Positions 33,209 to 42,900 of a DNA stretch of 64,000 nt are shown here, in pieces. A program made the translations under genes and the position numbers. Within the stretch, counting starts at the first letter, position 1; every line of letters starts with the position of its first letter. Below the pieces are notes generated by a model. It was not told the DNA's origin. It searched no databases and saw nothing but the letters and a program-made list of their open reading frames with translations. The DNA lies in assembly GCF_007859755.1 (NCBI RefSeq), contig NZ_SJPF01000001.1:784734-848733 (forward strand). The letters run 5' to 3'. The DNA is from Blastopirellula retiformator. Lineage in GTDB: Bacteria; Planctomycetota; Planctomycetia; Pirellulales; Pirellulaceae.

Positions 33209-34660
33209 TTACGCAACCTGCTGGGGCAGATAGATGGTGAATCGACTGCCTTCGCCCAATTGGCTTTGGACGTCGATCCAGCCGTTGTGATCTTCGACAA
33301 TACCATACGAAACCGACAGCCCAAGCCCGGTCCCTTCGCCGACATCCTTGGTCGTGAAGAAGGGCTCAAACAAGTGGGGCATCGCTTCTTCCGAAATGCC
33401 AGTCCCTTGATCTTCCACGCTTATGCAGTAGTACTGCTCTGTTGGCGAGATGGCGCCGCCAGGGGGAGCGGCCATTTGGCTCTCCAAGGCGACGCGAACC
33501 GTCCCGCCGCTGCTGGCATGAATCGCATTAACGATCAAGTTGGTAACCACCTGTTGGATCTGGGCCGGATCGACCGCGGTCGAAAGGGAAGGGCCGTCAA
33601 CGGCGACGAGTTCCACGTCGCACTGATGCGCCATCGGCTGTAGCAGGTTGATCGCGCTGGCGATTAATTCTCGCAAGTCGACGGTGGTCCGTTGCGGCGG
33701 TCGACGGCGGGCGAAGCCGAGCAGTTGGCGAATGATCTCCGCCATCCGGTCCGCTTCCGACTTGATCACCAGCGCGCTTTCGGTCACCTCTTCGGCGCTC
33801 AGCCGATGCGAAGCGATCAGCCCGGCGCGTCCCGAGACGACGTTGAGCGGCGTTCCCAGTTCGTGGGCGATGCCGGAAGCGAGCCGTCCCACCGTCTTCA
33901 CCCGATCAATGTGCCGCAATTGTTCCATCGCCGACAGGCGTGCGGTCGCCGCTTCATCCAACTCTTGCTGCTGCGTTTGCAGCGTCTCGCTCATCTCGTT
34001 CAGCGCGGCGCCCAACTGGGCGATCTCGTCATTGCCGGCGACCTGCACCGGGCTAGAGAAATCGCCGGCACTGATTCGCTTGGTCTTGGCGACCAATTTG
34101 TCGAGCCGCTGCCCTACCATCCGCACGCCAAAAAAGATAATCACCAGTCCGAAGATTGACATCGCTGCGATGATCAGGGCGGTGCGATAGGTGGTCAGCC
34201 GCGCGTACTCTTCCGCTTCTTCCAGGGGGACGTTGAACTCGACGTAACCGGCTCGTGCGTTCTCGACATCGACCGGGTAGTAGATCATGTACTGATCTTC
34301 TCCTTCGGCGTCGTGCGTGATGATCGTCGCCATCGTCTTGGTGGTGGCGACGGCCAGCTCTTGTTGAGGAGGGAGATCGGTCTCGGGGGACGCGTCGCCA
34401 TCGGTCGGAACCCAGCGAATGGTCATTTGCTGGTGGCGAGTGGCGAAGTCGCGGACCAACTTGATGGCGCCTTGGTGCCCTTGATCCTTCCAGGCGACGA
34501 TCAACGTCTCTCGCACTTCATTGCCAAGCGACGCGGCGGTCTCTTCCTGGGCTCGCTTGTACTGCTCAAACTCGCTCTGCGCCGTCAGGTAGCCGAACAA
34601 GGAAGTCAGCAGAACAATGCCCAGCAGGAAGATGCCGACAATTTTCGCGGTCAGTTTCAT
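33209..34660 (-). CDS. Membrane sensor histidine kinase
   Basis: A 483-residue kinase. N-terminal membrane segment (KIVGIFLLGIVLLTSLFGYLTA), periplasmic sensor of about 135 residues, second membrane segment (ALIIAAMSIFGLVIIFFGV), HAMP (DKLVAKTKRISAGDFSSPV), HisKA with phosphorylated His in SGIAHELGTPLNV, and a HATPase domain with N box (TNLIVNAIHA), G1 (VEDQGTGIS) and G2 (GTGLGLSVSYGIV). It phosphorylates the NtrC-type regulator encoded immediately downstream. The sensor part has no recognised ligand-binding family. Confidence 0.9.
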   Translation of the reverse strand: MKLTAKIVGIFLLGIVLLTSLFGYLTAQSEFEQYKRAQEETAASLGNEVRETLIVAWKDQGHQGAIKLVRDFATRHQQMTIRWVPTDGDASPETDLPPQQELAVATTKTMATIITHDAEGEDQYMIYYPVDVENARAGYVEFNVPLEEAEEYARLTTYRTALIIAAMSIFGLVIIFFGVRMVGQRLDKLVAKTKRISAGDFSSPVQVAGNDEIAQLGAALNEMSETLQTQQQELDEAATARLSAMEQLRHIDRVKTVGRLASGIAHELGTPLNVVSGRAGLIASHRLSAEEVTESALVIKSEADRMAEIIRQLLGFARRRPPQRTTVDLRELIASAINLLQPMAHQCDVELVAVDGPSLSTAVDPAQIQQVVTNLIVNAIHASSGGTVRVALESQMAAPPGGAISPTEQYYCISVEDQGTGISEEAMPHLFEPFFTTKDVGEGTGLGLSVSYGIVEDHNGWIDVQSQLGEGSRFTIYLPQQVA

Positions 34661-34828
34661 GGAACGATGGGGAACTGGTCAATCCGATGAAGGTTCGTGC
34701 CCCGGCGAGACATTGCCAGTCGTCGTGGCGCGCAACGGGGGCGTCTTCAAACGCAATTGGCAAGTGTAGCATGCCGCACGGGTTTGTGACGGAGTTTCCA
34801 AGGAGCTAGAACAGAAGGATTAGAGGGG

Positions 34829-35947
34829 CTATTCAGCCGAATCGCCATATTCCAGCCGATGGCATTCGAGCCAGGTCGGCGGTTCGCACCGCTCGGCCAG
34901 TTTGCGAATCACCGTTTCAGGAACCTGGCTGCTGCGGGCCTTGTTCTGCGCCAAAATCTGCTTCAGCGACGGTTCGAGATAGACGATCTCGATCCGGGCG
35001 CCATAGTCGTTAAACAAGTCGAGCCACCGGCCGCGGGTCAATCGCATCGTGTTGGTGGCGTTAAACGCGAACGACTTGTTGGCGCGCAGCAATTCGCGAC
35101 AACGCTCGCGGGCCAACTGGGCGACTTCTCCCTGGTTGTCGGTCGGATCGATGTCGAGCTCGACCCGAATATCGTCGAGCGCAACGATCGGCAATTCGCT
35201 ACGGTTCTGGGCGATCCACGTATCCTTGCCGCTGCCAGGCAAGCCCGACAATAACGTCACGGTGCAGCGGAAGTCTTCGTGCGGAACGTAATGCAGGTTC
35301 GGCTCGGCCTGACGGAAGAAGGTGAAGCGGGCATGCTCGGTCGCAAAGGGATAGGGCTGGTCGTAGCAGCCCGCTTCTTCCGACGCCAGCTTCCAATAGT
35401 GCAGGTTTTCTTCGGGCCGCGACATCGAGTCGGTATCGCGGCCGCGGGTATCCGCCAACGCAAAGAGATAGAGCAACCGATTATTGACCAGCCATGACAA
35501 GCGGACTACTTCATGCGTCGGCTCGGATCGCTCCAGCAAAAACGTGGGTCGTCCGTGGTTCCGAACCATCCGGGCGATCGCTTCGCGCGTCAGCAAGTCG
35601 CAGCCCAAGTCGCGCAAAATCGCCCGAGCCAAATGCTCTCCCTTCACTGCATGTTTGGGAGAGCGAACGTGGCCGGTTACGGAATCGACTTCGGTCGTCA
35701 GCGGCTTGGCGATGTCGTGAAACAAGGCGGTAAACGTCAAGTTGGTCTGATCTCGCTGCGGCAGACTACTCCACTCATCAAGCCTGCGCAGTTCCTGCAA
35801 GACCATCTTGGTGTGGGTCCAAACATCTCCCTCGGCATGCCACTGGGCGTCTTGCGCGCAAGCCGCCATCGCGGCGCACCAAGGTTGCGTTTCGGCCCAG
35901 GCGGCGACTTCGTCCACGGTCGCGTTCTTCAGCTGTTCCCAGTTCAT
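34829..35947 (-). CDS. HD-domain phosphohydrolase fused to a P-loop (polynucleotide) kinase
   Basis: A 372-residue protein starting [14 protein letters not shown] at 35947; its ATG overlaps the RNA-ligase stop by four bases. N-terminal HD domain (about 40-220): [40 protein letters not shown] and [12 protein letters not shown]-terminal AAA_33-type kinase (about 225-372): Walker [21 protein letters not shown] and [17 protein letters not shown]. Inference: with the ligase and Thg1-like gene, the HD part may remove a 2',3'-cyclic phosphate or 3' phosphate and the kinase may add a 5' phosphate, preparing RNA ends. Confidence 0.85.
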   Translation of the reverse strand: MNWEQLKNATVDEVAAWAETQPWCAAMAACAQDAQWHAEGDVWTHTKMVLQELRRLDEWSSLPQRDQTNLTFTALFHDIAKPLTTEVDSVTGHVRSPKHAVKGEHLARAILRDLGCDLLTREAIARMVRNHGRPTFLLERSEPTHEVVRLSWLVNNRLLYLFALADTRGRDTDSMSRPEENLHYWKLASEEAGCYDQPYPFATEHARFTFFRQAEPNLHYVPHEDFRCTVTLLSGLPGSGKDTWIAQNRSELPIVALDDIRVELDIDPTDNQGEVAQLARERCRELLRANKSFAFNATNTMRLTRGRWLDLFNDYGARIEIVYLEPSLKQILAQNKARSSQVPETVIRKLAERCEPPTWLECHRLEYGDSAE

Positions 35948-36684
35948 TGCCAGATATCCACGCCTTCGGCCAGTTGGTTGGGCGTCATGGCTTGTTGTTG
36001 CCAATGCTCACTCCGCTTGATCTTTTCGACAAACTCGGGACGCACGAACTTGGCCCGCGCGGTAACGGCGCCCTCGGCTTCGGTTCGCACATACAAGCCC
36101 TCCATCCGGTTGTCGGTCTTCCCTGTAAAGGGATTCTCAAAGCTGCTGTCGAACCGCGAGGCGCCAATCTGCTTTTCCAAGTCGCTACGTCGGAGCGAAC
36201 CGGTATGCACAACCGGCACGGTCTGCACGCCGCTTCCTTCCAGCCGCGCCAAGCGACGCTGCAAATCGAGGAAGACGCCGTGCCGTTTGTCGTAAATGTC
36301 GAACTCAAAAAAGTAGTGCGACAGTTGACGGTAGTGAATCGAATGCTTGGCGTAGACCCACTCGCCGAACAGCAGGAAGCGGTTCTCAAGCATTTCTTCG
36401 AGCACCTGGCGTTTAACCATGGCCCATTGTTTAAACAGGTCATATTGCGGATGCATGCCTTCGGTGATCAGGTGCCCGCGACATTGCAGGACCAGTTCGC
36501 CGGCGTCGGAAAAATGAATGCCGACATTCGTGCCGTCCAGTTTCTCTTCGACGATCAGCGACGGATCGGCGATAAGCTTCGTCGATTCCGCCTCGCCAAG
36601 ATGCTTGTCATCGGCGGTGCCCTGCGACCCAAACAGATGGGGCGTGCGAGGATACTTGGTAAAGTCGCCATGCGACGTACCCAT
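35944..36684 (-). CDS. RNA ligase (Rnl2-like nucleotidyltransferase)
   Basis: A 246-residue protein with the covalent nucleotidyltransferase motifs in order: motif [13 protein letters not shown] (AMP-accepting Lys), motif [13 protein letters not shown], motif IIIa region FFEFDIYDK, motif [13 protein letters not shown] and motif [10 protein letters not shown]. The short size and KLDGTN motif fit the RNA ligase group rather than DNA ligases. It seals 5'-phosphate and 3'-OH RNA ends. It lies two bases after the Thg1-like gene and overlaps the HD-kinase gene. Confidence 0.9.
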   Translation of the reverse strand: MGTSHGDFTKYPRTPHLFGSQGTADDKHLGEAESTKLIADPSLIVEEKLDGTNVGIHFSDAGELVLQCRGHLITEGMHPQYDLFKQWAMVKRQVLEEMLENRFLLFGEWVYAKHSIHYRQLSHYFFEFDIYDKRHGVFLDLQRRLARLEGSGVQTVPVVHTGSLRRSDLEKQIGASRFDSSFENPFTGKTDNRMEGLYVRTEAEGAVTARAKFVRPEFVEKIKRSEHWQQQAMTPNQLAEGVDIWQ

Positions 36685-36686
36685 GG

Positions 36687-37463
36687 CTAGGCTCCTTGTG
36701 TTGGTTGGGGTAATACGAGGGACCGGAGTAACTCAGCGTATTCTTCTTTTCTCGGCAGATAATAGTCAATGTAGATCCGCCGGCGGCGAGCAGCGACCGT
36801 TTGGTTGAGGATTGGGTTGAAGGAGGTTTTCTCAAACGTTTCCCAGTACAGACCGACGCCACGTTTCTGCCAACTCGGCAGACTGTTGTAGTTGATTCCC
36901 CGTTGGAGCAGCAACTCGTTTTTGTCGCGCACAGATAGCCCAAGCAAACGCCGCGTCGCTTGTCGAGCGCTGCAGCCTTCCTGGCGAAGCGTCCAATAGC
37001 ACCAAGCGTTGAGCGCGTTCCTCGCCGCATCCTCACACCGCCAGCGGAAGTAGTCGACGACGAGCTCGATGTTGGGAAGTTGCGAGATGCGACAATCGAA
37101 GCTGGCCGCCTGGCCGAGTTGTAGCGAGAATTGGGCGCTCGCCTCGCCGGCGAGAGTCGAAACGTATTTGCGGAGCTTGCGACCGAAATGACGTTCGTCT
37201 CGATCAAGTAGCAGCGAGATCTCGTCACTTTCGGTATAAGCGTACAGCACGCGAAATCCGCAGTTCATCAGAGACTTCGCCGTCGCTGTCATGAAGTCGC
37301 GAAACCGAACGTCGAATGGCGCTTTGAACTGGCAAACATCTTTCGTTAGCCGAGTGAAGCTCCGGCCGTCGAGCCGTGCAACCATATACATCTCGGGCAG
37401 CACGCATAGATCGGATGCCGTTTCAAATACCCGCATCTTGTTGTCGAGCTGTTTAAATCTCAT
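36687..37463 (-). CDS. Thg1-like 3'-5' nucleotidyltransferase
   Basis: A 258-residue protein of the tRNA-His guanylyltransferase family. Catalytic palm motifs: [14 protein letters not shown] (metal-binding Asp) and [14 protein letters not shown] (second metal-binding Asp and Glu). The C-terminal Thg1 domain is recognisable from NALNAWCYW, then [16 protein letters not shown]. Known: bacterial Thg1-like proteins add nucleotides in the 3'-to-5' direction to repair truncated tRNA 5' ends. It overlaps the upstream kinase gene by 11 bases. The context fits RNA repair rather than routine tRNA-His maturation. Confidence 0.92.
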   Translation of the reverse strand: MRFKQLDNKMRVFETASDLCVLPEMYMVARLDGRSFTRLTKDVCQFKAPFDVRFRDFMTATAKSLMNCGFRVLYAYTESDEISLLLDRDERHFGRKLRKYVSTLAGEASAQFSLQLGQAASFDCRISQLPNIELVVDYFRWRCEDAARNALNAWCYWTLRQEGCSARQATRRLLGLSVRDKNELLLQRGINYNSLPSWQKRGVGLYWETFEKTSFNPILNQTVAARRRRIYIDYYLPRKEEYAELLRSLVLPQPTQGA

Positions 37464-37893
37464 CGTTCCATTCCTCTACCTCGAAGCCGCGTTCGCTCAG
37501 GCGAACGTACCACAGGGCGTCAAAACCTTCCTCTTGCGTAGGAAGTTCTAAACGTTTCGCAGTCGCCAGCAGTCCAACCTCCGGAATCGAGTGTTCACGC
37601 TGCTGATTCCGCACCAGGCACTCGGCGATCTTCGAGCTAAAGTAGTAGCCGACAACGGAGTATCTCGCCTTCTTCAGGGCGCCAAGATAGGAAGCCCGAT
37701 CATCCCGCGTTGGATTGGTATTGTCGATCACCAGGGGCTGGTCGGTCTCCAGACAAGCCGTCATCAGACGCCGCTCTCGATGGCGTGTGCGGAGCAAGTC
37801 GAGACTGATCCGCACGTGCGTGGCGAAGAAGCGTTCTCGATAGAACGACGACTTGCCCGAGGCCTGCAGGCCGATGAAGAGTATGCCTTCCAT
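37453..37893 (-). CDS. P-loop nucleotide/polynucleotide kinase (AAA_33 type)
   Basis: A 146-residue protein starting MEGILFIGLQASGKSSFYRE, with Walker A GLQASGKS. Further AAA_33/polynucleotide-kinase-like features: VRISLDLLRT (Asp acceptor-site region) and VIDNTNPTRDDRASYLGALKKA. It is small, without the extra phosphatase domain of T4 Pnkp. First gene of the four-gene RNA-repair operon, overlapping the Thg1-like gene. It would phosphorylate 5'-OH ends, although a small-molecule substrate cannot be excluded. Confidence 0.85.
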   Translation of the reverse strand: MEGILFIGLQASGKSSFYRERFFATHVRISLDLLRTRHRERRLMTACLETDQPLVIDNTNPTRDDRASYLGALKKARYSVVGYYFSSKIAECLVRNQQREHSIPEVGLLATAKRLELPTQEEGFDALWYVRLSERGFEVEEWNDEI

Positions 37894-37925
37894 ATCAACG
37901 CTCGCGATCAGTGCTGAAACGCAAA

Positions 37926-37959
37926 AAGCCCGCCCGATTATGAAAAACCGGGTGGGCTT
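37926..37959 (-). terminator. Terminator/attenuator hairpin just upstream of the RNA-repair operon
   Basis: AAGCCCGCCCG (37926-37936) pairs with CGGGTGGGCTT (37949-37959) with one G-U pair; on the minus strand it runs into TTTTT. It stands only about 33 bases before the first start codon of the operon and after the SEC-C gene, so it either ends the SEC-C transcript or lies in the operon leader as an attenuator. A second hairpin, TTAAGAGGC/GCCTCTAA, is at 37971-37990. Confidence 0.75.
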
Positions 37960-38014
37960 GCTATCTCTCCTTAAGAGGCTTCGCCTCTAAAAGTAGTGGT
38001 CCCGGTTCACGCCG

Positions 38015-38182
38015 TCAAAAACAGCCTTTCGCGAGACAACACCTCTTGAAGCGGAGGCCGGAACCGCAGGGGCAAAGATCGTTCCGCCCCAGCTTTTCTT
38101 CCAGCAGTTTGTCGCCATGGACGATCCGCACTCCGCGCTTCACTTGCGTTTCGGAAGGGAATCCATGGCGCCGCTTGCTCAT
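38015..38182 (-). CDS. Small SEC-C-motif protein
   Basis: A 55-residue basic protein starting [17 protein letters not shown] and ending with a complete SEC-C zinc-binding motif ([18 protein letters not shown]). SEC-C motifs bind zinc through CxCx8CC and are found at the end of SecA and in many small proteins of unknown role. A longer frame to 38491 exists but its upstream part lacks conserved character. The ATG overlaps the stop of a short upstream frame by ATGA. It lies just upstream of the RNA-repair operon on the same strand, separated by hairpins. Confidence 0.75.
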   Translation of the reverse strand: MSKRRHGFPSETQVKRGVRIVHGDKLLEEKLGRNDLCPCGSGLRFKRCCLAKGCF

Positions 38183-38235
38183 GTTCTCGAAAAAAATGGC
38201 TGTTCGTCGAGTTGTCGATCGAAGTCGTGTCGCAT
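38179..38235 (-). CDS. Possible 18-residue upstream leader peptide coupled to the SEC-C gene
   Basis: ATG at 38235 is preceded by AGAGG at a good ribosome-binding distance and encodes [18 protein letters not shown]; its stop overlaps the SEC-C start as ATGA. The SEC-C start itself has no clear ribosome-binding site, which would suit translational coupling. Too short to support by homology. Confidence 0.35.
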   Translation of the reverse strand: MRHDFDRQLDEQPFFSRT

Positions 38236-38755
38236 GACGCACCTCTTCTTGGTGAAAGTTCTTCCGCTTAGAGAGTTCCTGCAGCAAAAGGTTCGCAAGA
38301 ACGTTTGCAGGGCGTGGAAGAAACCAACGTCTTTTTTCCACATCGCCTTGCCCGGTTGCTCTGCAACGGTCGAGACGATTCTTCCGGTTGCCGGGCGTCG
38401 CTTTGCGGTAGACCGTGCGCGCCGGGTTCTCGCCAATGCGACTTGGCGCACCGCCGCGACGTAGCATCGCATAGCGACTTGCATGGGGCAAACGCTGGCA
38501 CGAGGCTTGGCAAGGTGACGAGCGAGCGCAGCCTCGGGAACCCGCGAATCGCCGCCGCAGCTAGAAAGCGAAGTCTTACGGGAGTGATGGCGCCTTAAGA
38601 ATTAAAACTCCTTAAGGTAAGGCAATGAAGGGTGGGATGGAGAGTAGAGTTTGACGAAGAATGGATCAACCCACCTGGTCCTGCTAAGGCCCAAACCCCA
38701 ACAAGCGCCAATCCGTCCGCGTCCCATTCTCAACCTTGAGGTATGTACCAGCGCT
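38236..38755. other. Intergenic region between SEC-C gene and efflux operon
   Basis: About 520 bases without a convincing gene. It should hold the divergent promoters. A stem CCTGCA..AAA (about 38277) with TTTGCAGG (about 38305) is possible in the SEC-C leader. AGCGCAGCCTCGGG near 38525 resembles the dispersed CCCGAGGCGCGAG sequence. Frames across it look random. Confidence 0.3.
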
Positions 38756-39925
38756 ATGAAAATCTTAGAGACTGCTGCCATTGTTGTGGGGCTGGTTTCG
38801 CTCGCCTTTGTCGGCTGCGTTTCGCAGGCCGAATCCCACGAAGAGATCCACGGCGAATCGGAGTCGCACGCGGAAACCCATGGCGAAGCGCACGGCGAAT
38901 CAGGACATCCGCAACACAAGATCATCGTCACCAGCCCGGTGGTGAAGGATGTGGTCAGTACGCAACAATACGTCTGCCAGATCCACTCCTGCAAACATAT
39001 CGAAGTTCGCGCCCTGGAAGGGGGTTACCTCGACGAAATTGGGATCAACGAAGGTCAGGCGGTGAAAAAGGGAGAACGGATGTTCAAGATTCTCCCCACG
39101 CTCTACCAGGCCAAACTTGATTCGGAATCGGCCGAACTGCAGCGAATTTCGATCGAACTGCAGAACGCCGAAAAGCTGAACGCCAAAGGGATCGTTTCGC
39201 CGCAGGAAATCATGCTGAAAAAGGCGGAGCTGGCCAAGGCGCAAGCCAACATGGAACTAGCGAAAGCCGAGCTGAACTTTACCGACGTGAAGGCGCCGTT
39301 TGACGGCATCGTCGATCGCCAATATTGCCAGTTGGGCAGTCTGATCGAAGAAGGAGACATTCTGACGACCTTGTCCGACAACAATCTGATGTGGGTTTAC
39401 TTCAACGTGTCGGAAGCGCGGTATCTGGAATACAAGCAAGAGCTCGATAAGAGCAAAGGCGACAGTCAAGATCAGCTGACGATCGAACTGAAGCTGGCCA
39501 ACGGCGCCATTTTTCCGCAGCAAGGCGAGATCGGCGCCATTGAGGCCGACTTCAACAATACGACCGGCAACATCGAGTTTCGGGCCGACTTCGCCAATCC
39601 CAGCGGACTGCTGCGAAACGGCCAGACCGGGACGATTCTGATCCACCGGACGATGAAAGACGTCTTCGTCATTCCGCAGCGGGCGACGTACGAAATCCTC
39701 GACAAGCGGTATGCGTTTGTCGTCGATGAGCAAAACGTCGTCCATCAGCGCGACATCGCGGTCGAGAGCGAGCAGGACGACATCTTTGTGCTGAAAGAGG
39801 GCTTGGCTCCGGGTGAAAAAATCGTCTTCGAGGGAATTCGACAAGTTCGCGATGGCGACAAGATCGCGTTCGAGTACCGCGCTCCCGAAGAGATTTTGAA
39901 CCACCTGAAATATCCGGCCGAGTAA
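38756..39925 (+). CDS. RND efflux periplasmic adaptor (membrane fusion protein), lipoprotein
   Basis: A 389-residue protein starting ATG at 38756. Lipoprotein signal: IVVGLVSLAFVGC, Cys at the lipobox. Directly after it is a His/Glu-rich stretch (SHEEIHGESESHAETHGEAH). The adaptor core follows: VEVRALEGGYLDEI-like biotinyl-lipoyl half (EVRALEGGYLDEIGINEGQAV), an alpha-hairpin (AELQRISIELQNAEKLNAKGIVS), the second lipoyl half (VKAPFDGIVDRQYCQLGSLI), a beta-barrel and membrane-proximal domain (VIPQRATYEILDKRYAFVV). It links the RND pump, whose gene follows by 14 bases, to the outer-membrane channel. Confidence 0.92.
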   Translation: MKILETAAIVVGLVSLAFVGCVSQAESHEEIHGESESHAETHGEAHGESGHPQHKIIVTSPVVKDVVSTQQYVCQIHSCKHIEVRALEGGYLDEIGINEGQAVKKGERMFKILPTLYQAKLDSESAELQRISIELQNAEKLNAKGIVSPQEIMLKKAELAKAQANMELAKAELNFTDVKAPFDGIVDRQYCQLGSLIEEGDILTTLSDNNLMWVYFNVSEARYLEYKQELDKSKGDSQDQLTIELKLANGAIFPQQGEIGAIEADFNNTTGNIEFRADFANPSGLLRNGQTGTILIHRTMKDVFVIPQRATYEILDKRYAFVVDEQNVVHQRDIAVESEQDDIFVLKEGLAPGEKIVFEGIRQVRDGDKIAFEYRAPEEILNHLKYPAE

Positions 39926-39939
39926 GGGAGGCGCCTAGC

Positions 39940-42900
39940 ATGTTTTCCAAATTCCTCCATCGGCCGGCGTTGGCCATCGTGATCTCGCTGCTCATCTTGT
40001 TCATGGGCGGTCTATCGATCGTGTCGCTGCCGATTTCGCAATTTCCGGACGTGGCGCCGCCGAGCGTCGTCGTCTCGCTCTCGTTCCCTGGTTCGAGCGC
40101 CAAGATTCTGGTCGACTCAACGCTCGTTATTTTGGAGCGGGCCATCAACGGCGTGCCGGACATGCGGTACATGACTTCGGCGGCCACCAGCGCCGGCGAA
40201 GCGACGATCATGATCACCTTTGAGCCGGGCACCGATCCGAACGTGGCGGTCTTGAACGTCAACAACCGCATTCAGATGGTCAAGAACCAACTGCCCCCAA
40301 TCGTCGAACGAGAAGGCATCATCGTCATGCAGAACATGACGAGCATGCTGATGTACGTCAACGTTTACAGCACCGACCCCAAAGTCGACCAAAACTTTCT
40401 GTACAACTACGTCAGCGCCAACCTGCTGCCGGAGATCCAACGGACCCGCGGCGTCGGTCGCGCGAAGATTCTTGGTAACCGAGCCTACGCGATGCGGGTT
40501 GAGCTCGATCTCGACCGCATGCGAAACTACAACATTTCGTCGGCCGACATCATGGAGGCGATCAAAGAACAAAGCCTGATCGGTTCGCCAGGGCGGCTTG
40601 GTCAGGCGACTGGAACGACCTCGCAAACGATCGAATACGTGCTGACCTGGATCGGCCGGTACGACAAACCCGATCAATATGGCGACATCATCCTGCGGGC
40701 CAACGAAAAAGGGGAGATCCTCCGGCTGCGGGACGTTGCGAACGTCTCGCTCGGTTCGGCCTTTTACGACCTCTATTCCGACATCGACGGCTACCCGTCC
40801 GCTTCGATCGTGCTGAAGCAGATCCCCGGCTCCAACGCGGCCGACGTGATCGACGAGGTGAAGGATAAGCTGAAAGAGTTCAAAGCCGATATGTTCCCGC
40901 CGGGGATGGAATACGCGATCAGCTACGACGTTTCGAGCTTCCTGGACGCGTCGATCGAGAAGGTGCTGCACACGCTGTTTGAAGCGTTCGTGCTGGTGTC
41001 GCTGGTGGTCTTTTTGTTTCTGGGGGACTTCCGCAGTACGTTGATTCCGACCTTGGCGGTGCCGGTCTCGTTGATTGGGACGTTCTTCTTCATGAGTATG
41101 TTCGGGATGTCGATCAACCTGATCACGCTGTTCGCCCTGGTGTTGGCGATCGGCGTGGTGGTCGACGACGCGATCGTGGTGGTCGAAGCGGTCCACGCCA
41201 AAATGCACGAGAAGCATCTCTCTCCCTACGCGGCGACCAAAGAAGTGGTCGGCGAAATCAGCGGGGCAATCATCGCGATTACGCTGGTGATGACCTCGGT
41301 GTTTATCCCGGTCTGCTTTATGCCGGGGGCCGTCGGCGTTTTCTATCGGCAGTTCGCCCTGACGATGGCGATGTCGATCGTGCTGTCGGGCGTGGTGGCG
41401 TTGACGCTGACGCCGGTGCTGTGTGCGATGATCTTGAAGCCCCACGGCCAGCAAAAACAGACCGGCATTATCGGCTTGATGAACGGCGTCATCAATCGAA
41501 CCGGCGATGCCGCTAACCCCATCCGCCTGGTGCTGTCGATGATTCTGGGCGCCGCGGTCGGCTACGGAATTTACGAATTGCTGCATGTCGAGATCGTGCA
41601 CGAGGTCATCTCGGAACAACTGGAGCTGACGCCGACTCGGATGATGACGATCGGCGCTGTGATGGCGGTTCTCTTCTTCTTCACCTTCCGGGCAGTCTTC
41701 TCCGGCAGTCGCGAGGGTGAGAAGAAGTTGCGGGGGCCGATCGGCATGTTCCTGAAAGTGTTTGATAGCGGCGTCGAATGGGTGACCCGCGGCTATGTCG
41801 GCGTTGTCGGTCTGGTCGTGACCCGGCGGATCGTGACGATGGCGGTGATCGGCTTGTTCGGCTGGGGCATTCTGGTCGTCAACGAAGTGTTGCCGTCCGG
41901 CTTTATTCCTTTGGAAGACCAGGGGGTCATCTATGGAATCATTCAGACTCCGCCGGGCTCGACGCTCGAATACACAAACTCGAAGTCGCACGAACTGCAG
42001 AAGATCTGCAAAGAATTTGACGAAGTCACGTCGGTCACTTCGCTGGCCGGCTACGAAATCTTGACCGAAGGTCGCGGCTCGAACGCTGGTACCTGCTTGA
42101 TCAACCTGAAGCCCTGGGCTGAACGCGAACTGACGTCCAAGGAATTGATCGCCGAGTTGGAAGAGCGGGGTCGTGAGATCTCGAACGTGAAGCTGGAGTT
42201 CTTCGAGCCGCCGGCTGTGCCGGGCTTTGGCGCCGCGGGCGGTTTCTCACTCTGCTTGCTCGATAAGACGAATACCGGCGACTACGACGCGTTTGGCAAG
42301 GTGACCGAGGACTTCCTGGCCGCCCTTGAAAAGCGGAAAGAGTTGAAAGGGTTGTTTACCTTCTTCGCGAACGACTATCCGCAGTACGAGATTTTGATCG
42401 ACAATGACGTCGCCATGCAGAAAGGGGTGTCGATCGAAGACGCGATGGAGAATTTCTCGATCGTGGTCGGCAGTACCTGGGAGCAGGGCTTCATTCGCTT
42501 TGGTCAGTTTTCCAAGGTCTACGTGCAGTCGGCGCCCGAGTATCGCCGCTATCCCGAAGACCTCGACAACATGTACGTCAAGAACGACGAAGGGGAGATG
42601 GTTCCCTACTCGGCGTTCATGAAGATCGAGAAGCGGCAGGGGATGAACGAAATCAACCGTTACAATCTCTACACGACGGCGATTATCCAAGGCGCTCCGG
42701 CGGCGGGTTATAGTAGCGGTCAAGCGCTGCAGGCGATTCAAGAAGTCGCCGACGAAGTGCTGCCGCATGGCTACGGCATCGGCTGGCAAGGCTTGGCCTA
42801 TGACGAAGCGGGCAAGGGAAACACGGCGGTCCTTATTTTTGCGGTCGTGGTGATCTTCGTCTACCTGGTGCTGGTCGGGCAATACGAGAGCTTCCTGCTG

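Noticed and set aside
37990-38020. tRNA-like T-arm (GGTTCACGCC) upstream of the RNA-repair operon
   Set aside because: No matching acceptor, D or anticodon stems could be found around it.
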